A stretch of 64,000 bases of DNA, taken from contig NC_061806.1 of the NCBI RefSeq assembly GCF_021462225.1, positions 5,762,734 to 5,826,733 on the forward strand, read 5' to 3'. The position numbers and the translations under genes were made by a program. The stretch comes from Girardinichthys multiradiatus. Taxonomy: Eukaryota; Chordata; Actinopteri; Cyprinodontiformes; Goodeidae. Below, piece after piece: positions 33,773-43,964 of the stretch (the stretch's first letter is position 1; every line of letters begins with the position of its first letter). The notes under the pieces were generated by a model. The model was given only the letters and a program-made list of their open reading frames with translations. It had not been told where the DNA came from and searched no databases.

Positions 33773-35323
33773 TCAGTTCTTGTAGAACAAAGGAGAGCAT
33801 CCTCTCTTGAGTTTCTTCCCTTCAGGTGTACCACGAAAGTATTCCAGATAAGATGAGAACACATACTTATTCATGACTTTGATCTTCCCAAAAATTTCCA
33901 ACTCAGTTTGGTCATTGTGATTAAATGCATCCATCATTTGCTTCGATTTAATGTACAAAGAATTTTCCTTTGCAACAACCTGATCCAACCAGATCTGTCT
34001 GTTCTGTGGTGCAATCTCATAGTTGTCAACAGTGCAACCATAGAATCCTCGTTTCAGATGTTCAGGCCACGGCTGATTAGTAACCAAGGGATGGTCATCT
34101 CCAACAAAGGCTGTGCACAGGGAGCTGTCAGTCCCTTGAGAACGGCCTACTTCGCAGCCAATAACACTCATGAGAAAAAGTGAGAAGGTTCTGAAGTTCC
34201 TTACTGATGCTGAGAACACTGCTGCCATGAAATAACGCCCCCACCTTTCACAGTTGTAGGTACACTGCTGGAACTGAAATGTCTGGCGGCAGAAGTCATT
34301 AAATTTGGATGGTTTAAGACCTTGTTGCAGCTCCTGCAGAGAATATTCCCCCTGCTGGTCACCGAAACTCTGACGAAAAAGTTCAGTTTCTGCTCCATTT
34401 TCAGTTCTCATGAACTTGCCTACCAGACTTACACTCAGATTTTTCCCATGGATTTTATAAATACAGTCATTTAGAACGTAATACAGGTCTGAGGCCACTT
34501 CTTCTCTGGCACAGTAGCGGATCTCCACAAGAAGGTCCTGTATGTTGGATATATGTTTAAGGCGAATGCTGCTCTCTTCTGTCACTTCAAGCCAAACTGC
34601 TTTCAGGTTATCGTTGTTGGGGATATAATCAGGGGCACGTCTTTTTTCATTTTCCTCAAAAAACAAGCTCCAAGTGAGCCCCTCCAAACAGTCAATAGAA
34701 GGGTATTTTTTCCGTAGCTCCATCGGTACAAACATTTGAGGATGTCTTGGCCACTCCAGACTATTAAGATACAGAATATTTCCTTTATATTTTGGATGTA
34801 CGATACCTGAACAGCCGAATGTTTTCCTTGTCAGCAGGTCACCTGTTGGGCTGAGTTTAGCAATGACATCACTGCTGTAGTCATGAGACCTCCAGACACC
34901 ATCTCGTCTACTCATTATCTCCCCATCAGAGTTAACTGATAGGAGTGTGTTGTGTAGGTGTAGTGTTGTTTCCACATTCAGAGAACGGAAAGCTTGGAGC
35001 AGCTTCAGAGTGAAGTTTTGGTCATTTCCAAGGTTGCAGCTGATTAGCCTGATTGTGCCAGTGGGATCAATGAGTAATTCAGTCTTTAGGCTGGATACAA
35101 ATCGGGCAACTTCCTCTGCATCTAAACCAGCCAGGCGGAGTTCTTCTGTGGAGCCCTTACTACCATGGCCAACAAGTACAATATCATCACTTCTGGTAGA
35201 AATCGGATGGCCTCCTCTCATAATATTCAGTGCCCCCTCGTGGTACTTCACCAATGTTGATGAATTTGAATTCCTCTCAAACAGATAAGTACCTGATTCA
35301 ATCACAGCAGGGTCTTCCTCCAT
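33773..35323 (-). CDS. Protein with N-terminal C80-like cysteine peptidase domain
   Basis: One uninterrupted coding exon, 516 codons from the ATG (A at -3, G at +4). Residues about 15-130 look like the C80 autoprocessing domain of large bacterial toxins: IVLVGHGSKGS with candidate catalytic His53, then IRLISCNLGND with candidate Cys96. The 43-residue His-Cys spacing is close to that family's. The later part has a Cys-rich block (CRQTFQFQQCTYNC, about 345-360), a moderately hydrophobic stretch (about 375-390) and a basic Cys-containing tail; I recognise no domain there. There is no clear signal peptide. In known C80 domains the Cys cuts its own chain when inositol phosphate binds; whether that holds here is unknown. 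I recall no named vertebrate family. The unbroken frame and poly(A) signal argue for a live gene, possibly of transferred or retrocopied origin. Confidence 0.85.
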   Translation of the reverse strand: MEEDPAVIESGTYLFERNSNSSTLVKYHEGALNIMRGGHPISTRSDDIVLVGHGSKGSTEELRLAGLDAEEVARFVSSLKTELLIDPTGTIRLISCNLGNDQNFTLKLLQAFRSLNVETTLHLHNTLLSVNSDGEIMSRRDGVWRSHDYSSDVIAKLSPTGDLLTRKTFGCSGIVHPKYKGNILYLNSLEWPRHPQMFVPMELRKKYPSIDCLEGLTWSLFFEENEKRRAPDYIPNNDNLKAVWLEVTEESSIRLKHISNIQDLLVEIRYCAREEVASDLYYVLNDCIYKIHGKNLSVSLVGKFMRTENGAETELFRQSFGDQQGEYSLQELQQGLKPSKFNDFCRQTFQFQQCTYNCERWGRYFMAAVFSASVRNFRTFSLFLMSVIGCEVGRSQGTDSSLCTAFVGDDHPLVTNQPWPEHLKRGFYGCTVDNYEIAPQNRQIWLDQVVAKENSLYIKSKQMMDAFNHNDQTELEIFGKIKVMNKYVFSSYLEYFRGTPEGKKLKRGCSPLFYKN

Positions 35324-35363
35324 TATCACAATAGTCTGGTGGCTGGATTTATGGTCATCTTCC
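35324..35363 (-). promoter_or_regulatory. 5' leader of the C80-like gene with acceptor and 10-codon uORF
   Basis: A 3' splice site (gttacctttag) ends at 35364. The leader exon then holds a small frame, ATG ACC ATA to TTG TGA, of 10 codons, whose stop lies two bases before the main ATG (TGATAATGG). The main frame is also open upstream to the acceptor without another ATG. Confidence 0.5.
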
Positions 35364-35656
35364 CTAAAGGTAACATTGGGTTGGTTACATAGCCTCTGTG
35401 TCTAAAATGTTTTGTTTCTAATCGTAAAATCTGTGGCTGTGTTGTTTGGACTTATTAGAATTTGGTGCCAAGATTTTACTTTATAATATTCACACATTTG
35501 TTTTAAAAATAAATGTGTTTTTTTTTTATTGAATTCTTGTTCATTCCCTTTCACATAGAAAACTGTTGTTCAATTTTTAAACAGTGTCATTGTTTTCTAT
35601 CAGATATAGCCAGATATAATTATTTAAATAGAGCAGCACTGTATCGTGTAGCTCAC

Positions 35657-35710
35657 CTGTTTCCTGGAAAGGAGCTCAGTTGTGTTTTCTCAACTTTCCA
35701 ATCTGAAATA
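35657..35710 (-). other. Possible 5' noncoding exon of the C80-like gene
   Basis: On the minus strand, ttccaggaaacag|gtgagc is a near-consensus donor, exon side at 35657, about 290 nt before the acceptor at 35364. The upstream limit is unknown. Confidence 0.35.
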
Positions 35711-35714
35711 ATAC

Positions 35715-37590
35715 ATTTAAATGTACAGTAAAATAATTTATTTATCAGTTAAAAGTTAAAACAAATCATTAAAACAAAACTCTACATGAAGTGAAATGTG
35801 AAAGAACACTTCATGTTCACATCAAGCATTTTCATAAGAAATAAAAACACTTATTTCTGCTTAAAATGAGCTATTACACCCATGGGTTGCAGGTTAAAGA
35901 AAAACATAATCATATCTGCTGTTTTAACTTCAAATGTTTGGAAAACAAATGTTTGTATAACGTACAAGACCTCTTACTCAGGGCTAAAATACTTTACAAC
36001 TGTATATTTTCAGACACCATTTTGAATCTGCAGTTCTGCTCAGGAACACCAGAGGTCTTTATTTCTTCAAACTGAAATACCAGTTCCTGTAGTGGATGCA
36101 GGTGCTTCACCTCTTATCACCCTGGATTAATTTGTCTACACAGAGTGGAGCCTGCTTGCAGTCACCTGAGAACAGAAATCATTCTGCTGTTTCCACATAT
36201 GGGTAATTGTAGTTGTAATGTTAAATCGAAGAGATCTTTTTTTTTAATCAAAAGTCCCTAATAATACTGTGTTGTCAGGAAACAGTGATTCAGTGAAAGT
36301 GGTAACGTAAGCTGTTGGGAAAACAGGAGGAGAATTGATAAACAGTGCAGAGGACACTTGTGGTTCTTTCATTTCCAAATCCAGAATGAAAGCCCTTTTT
36401 CACTCAGTCTGTTATAGTTTAGGACCAAACTCTACTTTGGGACTTATTTATGCATGACTCTGGTGATCTTTTACATCTATTCCTCATGTAGCTAAAGGAC
36501 AACTTTACAATGAAAATGTCCTACAGTAAGTATCTGTCCTCTTTTACATTCTTAACACATTAATGCCATTATCACATGGCAAAAAATTAAGCATGCATTT
36601 CAGCCCAGAAGTTTTAGTTTTTTTTGCACTGCTAATTGAATAAACTGTTCATATGTCTTAATAAATAACTTCAAAATGTTGAGCTTACAAGTGTAGCGGG
36701 TGTTTCCGGAACATTTTGAGCATGAGTGTGTGTGTGTGTGTGTGTGTTTGTGTGTGTGTGTTCGTGTGCAGATAATGGTTGCAGTAATGTGCTCTTAACT
36801 GCTCATATGTTTATTGTAGTGTTGTACACCACTACAAAAATATTAGCATTACCTGCTGCGTGCAGCATGGGAGCCACTATGATTTATTTTATGTGATGCA
36901 AATCCAAACCCAATTTTCAGCTATTTTCTCCAAGGTACTTTGGAGGTACCAGCAAGGTACTATGAATAAACTGAACGTTTAGTGGTTTATGAAAAGTCAG
37001 CTAACGGGGTTGCGTGATAGCTTGATAGGGCTTGCTCATGAAGTAGTCACTGTATTATTGGTTGATCTTACAGTTGCAAAACCGAGATTATCTCACAGCG
37101 TTTACCAAATAACACAAACAAAAACAGAAATGAAAAATGAGCCCAAATATCTTTCTGAAAAAACACATACTTTGTGCTTATTTAGAAAGTAAAACATATC
37201 CTACCAGCTCTCCGCCCTTTGGCCAAAGACAGTAGAACAGTAACAGCAAAATATCCATAGAGTTTCATCATGGCTCTAATGCAGTGTGCAGCACAGCTCG
37301 AGAAGCGATCATAATGAACTCAGGAGGCAGAGAAGCTTCAGGTCATATCTCTGTGCACATTTGGTTAGATAGGAATGTAAATGACACGCTAACAATTGAC
37401 CTGTTAACTGCTAGCTGCTAGGCAAAAAACTGCCTATTTTGCCTGAGTTTTCCAGTATAAGTCTATTTCACTGTGTAGTAAGGGTAAAAATACATTACTA
37501 ACTGCTTGTCTACAACCTGAATATGAAAATATATTATTGTAGGTTTGAAATAAAATAAAGTTGTCTGTTGCTTCACAGAAAAATAAATAC
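35715..37590. other. Intergenic stretch with a (GT)n run
   Basis: No gene was recognised. There is an interrupted (GT)n run at 36726-36762. A weak ATG plus donor at 36510-36526 is treated under rejected items. Confidence 0.45.
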
Positions 37591-37594
37591 ATTT

Positions 37595-37780
37595 GGACTA
37601 TTTGGGTGAAGCATCCAGCTGGGTACTGGCACAGTTTTTGGCACTATTGCCCTGCAAGACAGTCCTGGGTTCAAATGCCAGCCTTAAATCATTCTGCATG
37701 AAGTCTTTTTGGGTCCTCTGGTGTTAATTGGTCTCTCTAATTTGCCCTTGGGGGTGAGTGTGTGTTTGTCTTGTGTGTGC
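37595..37780 (+). mobile_element. Decayed tRNA-derived SINE (same family as 38141)
   Basis: Worn copy of the SINE 5' half: gcactattgccctgcaagac, cctgggttcaaatgccagcc, ttctgcatgaagtc. The 3' half and tail are missing. Confidence 0.7.
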
Positions 37781-38140
37781 TGTGTTCTCCTGTGATTAAG
37801 AATGTGACCATATTTGTATTCATACAGAAGATTTCCAGTTTGGAACACACTTCTGAATGGATACAATGTTGTTTTAGGCACTTCACGAGCAGAACATTTA
37901 CATTTGGAATTTTGTGCGCAACCTTAGTTGGCACCAAAACAAAGCAAAGAGGACTCCCTGCTAGCACCACGGTATGCTATTGGAAATATTAGATTTTCTT
38001 ATTCAACTGCATTGATGATGGAGAAAAAAAAGTGGACTTTACATCAGCAATAAGGTATGTAGCTAGTTTTACACTGAACATAATTACTCCCCTGGAACAA
38101 TGTTAAACAGAATTTTAATATCAAAGGTACAGAGGAAACC

Positions 38141-38500
38141 GGGCTGCACGGTGGTGCAGTTGGTAGCACTGTTGCCTTGCAGCAAGAAGGTCCTGGGTTC
38201 AATTCCCAGCCTGGGGTCTTTCTGCATGGAGTTTGTGTGTTCTCCCTGTGCATGCGTGGGTTCTCACCGGGTACTCCGGCTTCCTCCCACAGTCCAAAGA
38301 TATGCCTGTTAGGTTAATTGGTGACTCTAAATTTCCCTTAGGTGTGTGAATGAGTGTGTGCGTGGTTGTTTGTGTGTTGCCCTGCAATGGACTGGCGACC
38401 TGTCCAGGATGTACCCTGCCTCTTGCCCATAGACTGCTGGAGATAGGCACCAGCTCCCCTGTGACCCACTATGGAATAAGCAGTAGAAAATGACTGACTG
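38141..38500 (+). mobile_element. tRNA-derived SINE, full length, with target duplication
   Basis: The head carries an A box (tggtgcagttgg) and B box (ggttcaattcc). A body follows (ggcttcctcccacagtcc; ctgcaatggactggcgacc) and a tail of (TGAC)n. It is flanked by 12-bp direct repeats acagaggaaacc at 38129-38140 and 38501-38512, which proves retroposition. It matches the copy at 63495 in opposite orientation and the worn copies at 37595 and 57060. I do not assign a published family name. Confidence 0.88.
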
Positions 38501-38514
38501 ACAGAGGAAACCAG

Positions 38515-39105
38515 GCAAAAGTCCAAATCAACCTGCCTGTTATTTTCAACCAGCCCCAAATGCCCGGGTGTGTTTACAGCAGCAGACATTGAGCCAAACT
38601 GCTTCCCTCCAGAAAAGACCGTTGATAAGTATTTTGCCACAGGTGTACTTTTATGGTGCATTCAAGTACACCTTGTACATTTGAAGAGACTGCAAAGTGA
38701 TGTATACATTATTTTTATATTGTAAATAAGAATGTCAGCACAACTTATGGTTTTATTGTTGGATCGCTTCCAGTCTGAATGCATGCTGGTCCCTGCGCAC
38801 TATACAATGTGACGCAAGAGCAGAAGTAGAAGGAAAATATAGTAGCACAAATCAAAAGACGTACGAGTTCAAAAATGTCTTATGGGGCTAAGTTGAGTAG
38901 TGAAGAGGTGCAGGGCTAGCTACATTTGATACTGCCCCCGAAGCAATCCATTGCAACTGCATGATGTTGTTCAGTTCGGTCTAAACATCTGTGTGAAACC
39001 AAACCTTGGCAACTGAAGATGTGAATTTTCTCCCTTTTACTAATCCCTGGACCAGACCAGCAGTGTAAATGTGCTCTAAGGCTCACAGGTTCTTTATCCA
39101 TAGCA
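38515..39105. other. Intergenic, nothing recognised
   Basis: Between the SINE and an LTR-like segment. No exon or named repeat seen. Confidence 0.45.
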
Positions 39106-39109
39106 AATG

Positions 39110-39660
39110 GTTCCTGGAGTCATGATGGGCTGAGTGTTTATCTTTAATAACTAAACACAGAAAAACTTACAGAAAGGCAAGGTACGGGACAAGAACAAGG
39201 TAACATGCATGGAGCAGATAGTCAACAGTACCATCCATTGGGTGAAATGGAAACCATAGAGTATAAATACTGAGGTAGGGAGGAGAATGGACCAATGAAA
39301 AAGGAAGGCTAATCAGGAGAATTATGGGGCAGCTCATGACAGAAAACCTGCAGAGCAACTGAAGGAGGGAGGCTGATTAACACAAATGGGCAGTGAATCA
39401 AATGGAACTTATTTATACAGGAATATAAGAAGCAAACAATGAGCTAAAGAACATAAACAGGGGGGAAACAAATCTACAAGAATAAACAAACTAAAACACC
39501 TACTACAGGAATCCAAGAAAGTAATCTGAACACAACAATGAATGATGAATCTAATCAACGTGAATGAACTGAAATAACAGCAACTAAAGAATGTGAGTAG
39601 AGAAAACGGAGAAGGAACTCAAAACCTAACACAGGCAGATCTTGACACCTGGCCCATTCA
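39110..39660 (-). mobile_element. Possible LTR relic (minus strand)
   Basis: A-rich text such as tttatctttaataactaaac, a TATA-like tataaatact (39260) and an end in gatcttgacacctggcc resemble Gypsy-type LTRs read from the other strand. Borders not fixed. Confidence 0.35.
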
Positions 39661-40439
39661 AGACAATGAGACCTGTGGTCAGGTACTGCTGCAGCTTGTT
39701 TAACTCTTTCGCAGGGGACTGTTCACAATGAAGCGATCACCAGTGTGGGATATGACCAAAAGATGTCCGTCTTTATACCTTTCTGTGACTCCTTCAGTCT
39801 CTCTGTGCCTCTGTTGCAACCTGAGGATGACAATCTGTGCGCTTTAAGCTCAGTGGCCACTTCCGTCTGAGAACATCCTGTTTCATGGCTTAAAATGGTC
39901 ACTTACAGCTGATTGGCTGTTAGGTGTCATCTTGGTGATGTCAAAATGTGAACTTTATGATTAAGAGGACTGTTTAAACCCATTTTTCATCATTTTAGTT
40001 CACATCCAATAATCATTCTTCTAAGTAAAGGTTGTTTCAGTGAACCTTTGTCAGATCCTGATCTGTTTTTTACCCTGTTAACACGTGGGTTTCTCTTCCA
40101 TTGATCTCCTGTTTTCTCCATTCATGCTGCCTCTAGTTCGACTTTTTGTCACTTCTGGCTTCTCAGTTTTCAGAAAGATTTTGTTCATTATTATCTTCTG
40201 CCTCCTGTCTGCATTAGGTCCTCATCAAACCACCAAAATATTACATTTTTTGAAGCCACCAACAAACTTCTGGCATAATCCTGTCTGGCAGAACTGGTAG
40301 AGTTAAACTAGGTTTACTGGACAAAGGCATAGCTCTCAAAAGTTCTCAAGAGTTGAGGTTAGGGCTGCAAGAAGACAATTATTAAAGCAACATTTTTGCC
40401 AACTTTAGCTTTTCTGAAACCAATTTGGATGTTTTTTCA

Positions 40440-40990
40440 GTACCATTGTTAAGGTGGAACATACAGTTATGTCCAAATTTCAGCCATCTTTTTGTTTGTA
40501 GTGAAGTTGAACAATTTGAAGATAGTTATCCTTCTTTATGCTCAAGTTTTGTCTCATCTGACCATAAAACCTTCCCCTGAAGGCATGTGACTTGTTTATT
40601 TGGGTAGCTACAGTTGAGCTTAAAGGAGTCCATTTTGTAGCAGTTTCTTCCTGTTTGATTGGCACCATCCACAGCAGCGTAAAACTCCTTCCAGACCTTG
40701 GTGAAGTGGAGACATTTCTGAGGAACTGTCTCCACAATTATGTCAAATTGTTTGACCTGATAATCTTGGACCCTGCAGTTGTTCAGAAATTGCTCAGAAA
40801 TCGTTCCAACTTGTGTAAATCTACACTTCTTAGGTCTTCACAAAGGTTCTTTGACTTTCTTATTGTTCTGAGTATTTGGGCAATCGACTGAGCGCTGTCA
40901 AACTTATAATTTTATATCCTGGTAAACTACCAGCTTCAGCCAATTATGATCCCTCACAAAACTGGCTTCATCAAGTCAAGACAATTGGAA
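40440..40990 (-). mobile_element. Decayed Tc1-like transposon
   Basis: The minus strand contains KVLWSDETKLEH (first catalytic Asp block, about 40540) and upstream pieces (WKEFYAAVDGANQTGRNCYK). Several stops and shifts are present. No ends were delimited. Confidence 0.65.
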
Positions 40991-40994
40991 CCTT

Positions 40995-42355
40995 CCTACT
41001 TGAAGAAAGGCAATGTTTCGTAAATTGCAAACAGTAAAAATACTGTTTTCAGTATGGAAGAATAATCTTTGTTTTTATTTACCTGATCAAAGAGCTGAAT
41101 AAGATTTTCCACCAATTCATAAGAAATCTCACTATACAGTTGTAGCTTAAAAGCTGAAATGTAACAATTTCTAAAAGTCTTATGAACCTTGACTGTCTGA
41201 AGCATTTTGATGTCACTTTCACAGATACTATGGACTAATTGATAAACTGCATCATACTTGGCTCATATTATTCTTGGTCAATATAAAACATGTGTCAGCA
41301 GCTTCATGTTTGACACTAGAAGGGACACCGCATGTAACCACATGGCTTTTTTCAGGTCAATGTTAATCCTCTCCAAGCTTCTTATCTCCTTATCAGCCCT
41401 CTTACTTACTCCATTCCTCAATGCCCCCACTGTAAAATCCCTCAAAGCTTTATTCCCTTCTGCCGTTCTTTTTCATACTATTGTGTGAACCTACATTTGG
41501 ACCCTATTCTGGAATTCCCTGGTGTAACCGTGAGCCATGACAGGTGAAAGTGTTATCTTATCATTGGGATGAAGTTGGATAGAGAAGAAGTGAAGGTTCC
41601 TTTGAAAAAAACCAAGAAGGAATTGTCTCCAAAGAAAAATCCTTTGTGAGCAGAAGACCAACAGAGAGTTCAGCAGCGTGGTTTCACCAGTTCCACAAAA
41701 ACAGCTAATTTGTGTGTGGAGATAACAGAGCCGGTGAAAATGTAAAGAAACTGTGGGGAGTTGGTTGAAATGAGATTAAAATTCTTCAGAGACAACACTA
41801 AAGGAAACAAGCTGTTCAACAAAAGGTACACACACACGCACTTGCGCACAAGAGACCAATTTAAAAACATTTCAGCTATTATGTAATGGATTTCAAATAA
41901 ATGAATACCTGGTTTAATACCTGGTTATAGCTTGTTTCTGTGGTTAATGCACTGCTAAATATTTTTATTGTATGGTCTTGGTTTTGTGCCTGCATATACT
42001 AGATGCTTATCGACATGTTATGTACTCAAAGACATACCACAGAAAAGAAAACTGTATGTTTACTTGTATATAAAATAATGCATATATTTGCATTACATTG
42101 CTGAGTCTATGTTTTCTATTTGTAAGTACTCCTGCTCTTCTGTTTAGTGTTTTTTGGCAAGACTTTATCAAGAATCCAAATATTTCAGTTCAGGCTGAGA
42201 TATCTGGGTCTCCATGATCCTCAGGGTGCTTCACAATCTTAACTAATTTCGGTTTATGTGGGAATAAGACACAAAAACCTACAACTTACACTTACCAATG
42301 TTATTAGACATGACCTGATTTACATTGGTGGTCAAATATTCCAACATGCTGTGAT
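40995..42355. other. Stretch upstream of an orphan exon, no gene recognised
   Basis: No exon could be assigned with confidence, although the terminal exon at 42364 requires upstream exons on the + strand somewhere. They may be short or lie farther left. Confidence 0.4.
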
Positions 42356-42363
42356 CCTGTCAG

Positions 42364-42496
42364 GTATGAGGCAAGAACATTCTTTGACATGATGCGCTTC
42401 CTGAAATCGGCAGAAAATCAAGGAGCACTGCAAGAAAATTATCCAGTTCTCCTGAACAGCTTGGGTGGAGGAGAAACTATGTCTCAAAAAATTTAA
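42364..42496 (+). CDS. Terminal coding exon of an unrecognised gene
   Basis: After the acceptor gtgatcctgtcag, a 44-codon frame runs to TAA. It reads YEARTFFDMMRFLKSAENQG, then ALQENYPVLLNSLGGGETMS, then QKI. Composition is protein-like, there is no repeat homology in the window, and a poly(A) signal lies 361 nt downstream. The exon starts with one base completing a codon. The charged, amphipathic sequence looks like the helical C-terminus of a larger protein. I do not recognise the family, and no upstream exon was found. Confidence 0.5.
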
Positions 42497-42856
42497 GGGT
42501 TTGATACAGATGAGTAATTATCAGAACGAGGAGGAAAGAGTCAGTTTTTCATGTCATTGAGTCTTTGATATACCTTATCCAGGAATTGCATACCTTCCAA
42601 ATGTTCCTAAACTAGTGACTGGAGAATGGAATTCTGATGGCCGAGCAGAATTCCTTTTTGTGACAGTGCAGTCTGTAAATGCAACGCAGAGTCAGGTTGG
42701 CCAGATCATTCTCTACAGGAATCACAACTTACAGGAGAGATGAGCGAGAGACACAAACAAATACAACACAACCTGCACACATATCTCTGAGTGTGACAAG
42801 ATTAACTAATGCTGACAATGAAAAACTGTCTGCTGTTTAAAATGGAACTAACTTCG

Positions 42857-42862
42857 AATAAA
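42857..42862 (+). promoter_or_regulatory. Candidate poly(A) signal after the 42364 exon
   Basis: AATAAA 361 nt after the stop codon of that exon. Confidence 0.4.
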
Positions 42863-43031
42863 AGCATAAGCCTGCCTCCAGACAAATGTTGAAAAATGCC
42901 ACCAAAGTGGGCAGTTCCCAGAGACACTGAGGGTCAAGGCCAAGTGTGGGGATAAACGAAGGGGATTAAGCGGCTGTGTAGTCAGGAGGACAAGGGATAG
43001 TAGCAGCAAGCTTAATTTTATATACTGAAAC

Positions 43032-43234
43032 ATGGAGCGTGACCAGAGCGATGCTGGCAGTTTGACCACAAATCACTCTCTTGAGGTGGAGGATTTTTCA
43101 TCCCCATCGTCACCAGAGGTTGAGGGAGGCTTTGTGGAGCCGAGCGGGCCTGAGCCTAATCAGGTCGAACCACTGGCTCAAGGCACTGACTCAGCGATTG
43201 CAGTGGAGGACAGAATGGGTGCAGTTTCTAAGAG
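43032..43234 (+). CDS. Candidate first coding exon, acidic protein
   Basis: ATG followed by 67 codons to a good donor (aagag|gtaaag). The sequence starts MERDQSDAGSLTTNHSLEVE and is rich in Glu, Ser and Pro (SSPSSPEVEGGFVEPSGPEP), like a disordered acidic N-terminus. It ends at DRMGAVSKR. No continuing exon was found to the right, where SINE and retroviral DNA follow. It could instead be a chance frame or part of an unrecognised mobile element. Confidence 0.35.
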
Positions 43235-43699
43235 GTAAAGTGATGTTAGCAGCATCATTGCTAACATGGGCTGATGTTCAAAGCAGTAACACATTCAGAA
43301 AGTTCAGAAGTACTTCCATGTAGATTTTTACTATCTCAAATAAAGCATATGATCAAATGTATAAAGCATAAAATGCTTTGAACAATGCTTGCAGTTCCAA
43401 CTCTTGACTCGCTACATGGGGCATGAGTATGAGTGAAAGGGTTGTATACCTGAATGCAGGGCTGTCACATAGACATGCACCAAGCTTTACCGTTTGAACC
43501 AATAGGAAAATCCAACTGAAGTAACCACCGTTACCCAAAGAGGGCAGCACTAAGACGGTTTTAGGACAAATATTGTAGAATTAAACAAGTTTGCATGAAA
43601 ATGTAAATATTTGCACAGTAACATAAAGATCTCACCCTTAAGGCCCAGTTTATACAGTTTATCTGCAAAAAAAGTTAATTTGGGGTTTATTTCCACTTT

Positions 43700-43961
43700 A
43701 AGGTGACTGTGGCTCAGTAGGAAGAGTAGTCATCTTGCAATCGGAAGGTTGTAGGTTTGATTCCAGCTTCCTCCTGCTGTATGTCGATGTGCCCCTGGGC
43801 AAGGCACTTAACCTCAAGTTGCCTACCGATCTGCGTATCGGTGTATGAATGTGTGAGCATTAGTGAGTGCGATTGAGTGAATGTGGCTCTAGTGTAAAGC
43901 GCTTTGAGTGGTCTGTATGACTGGAAAGGCGCTATATAAATTCAGTCCATTCAGTCCATTT
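43700..43961 (+). mobile_element. tRNA-derived SINE with L2-like tail
   Basis: A box tggctcagtagg, B box ggtttgattcc, then text shared by many fish SINEs (gcccctgggcaaggcactta) and an L2-like end (aaaggcgctatataaattca) with two attcagtcc units. It is distinct from the 38141 family. Confidence 0.85.
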
Positions 43962-43964
43962 AAC

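Noticed and set aside
36510..36526. ATG AAA ATG TCC TAC A followed by gtaagt, a possible first exon on the + strand
   Set aside because: Only five codons, no promoter signs, and direct joining to the 42364 exon is out of frame. Kept out of the features.
38141..38210. tRNA-like A and B boxes as a possible tRNA gene
   Set aside because: No cloverleaf could be closed, and the element has a SINE body, tail and target duplication.
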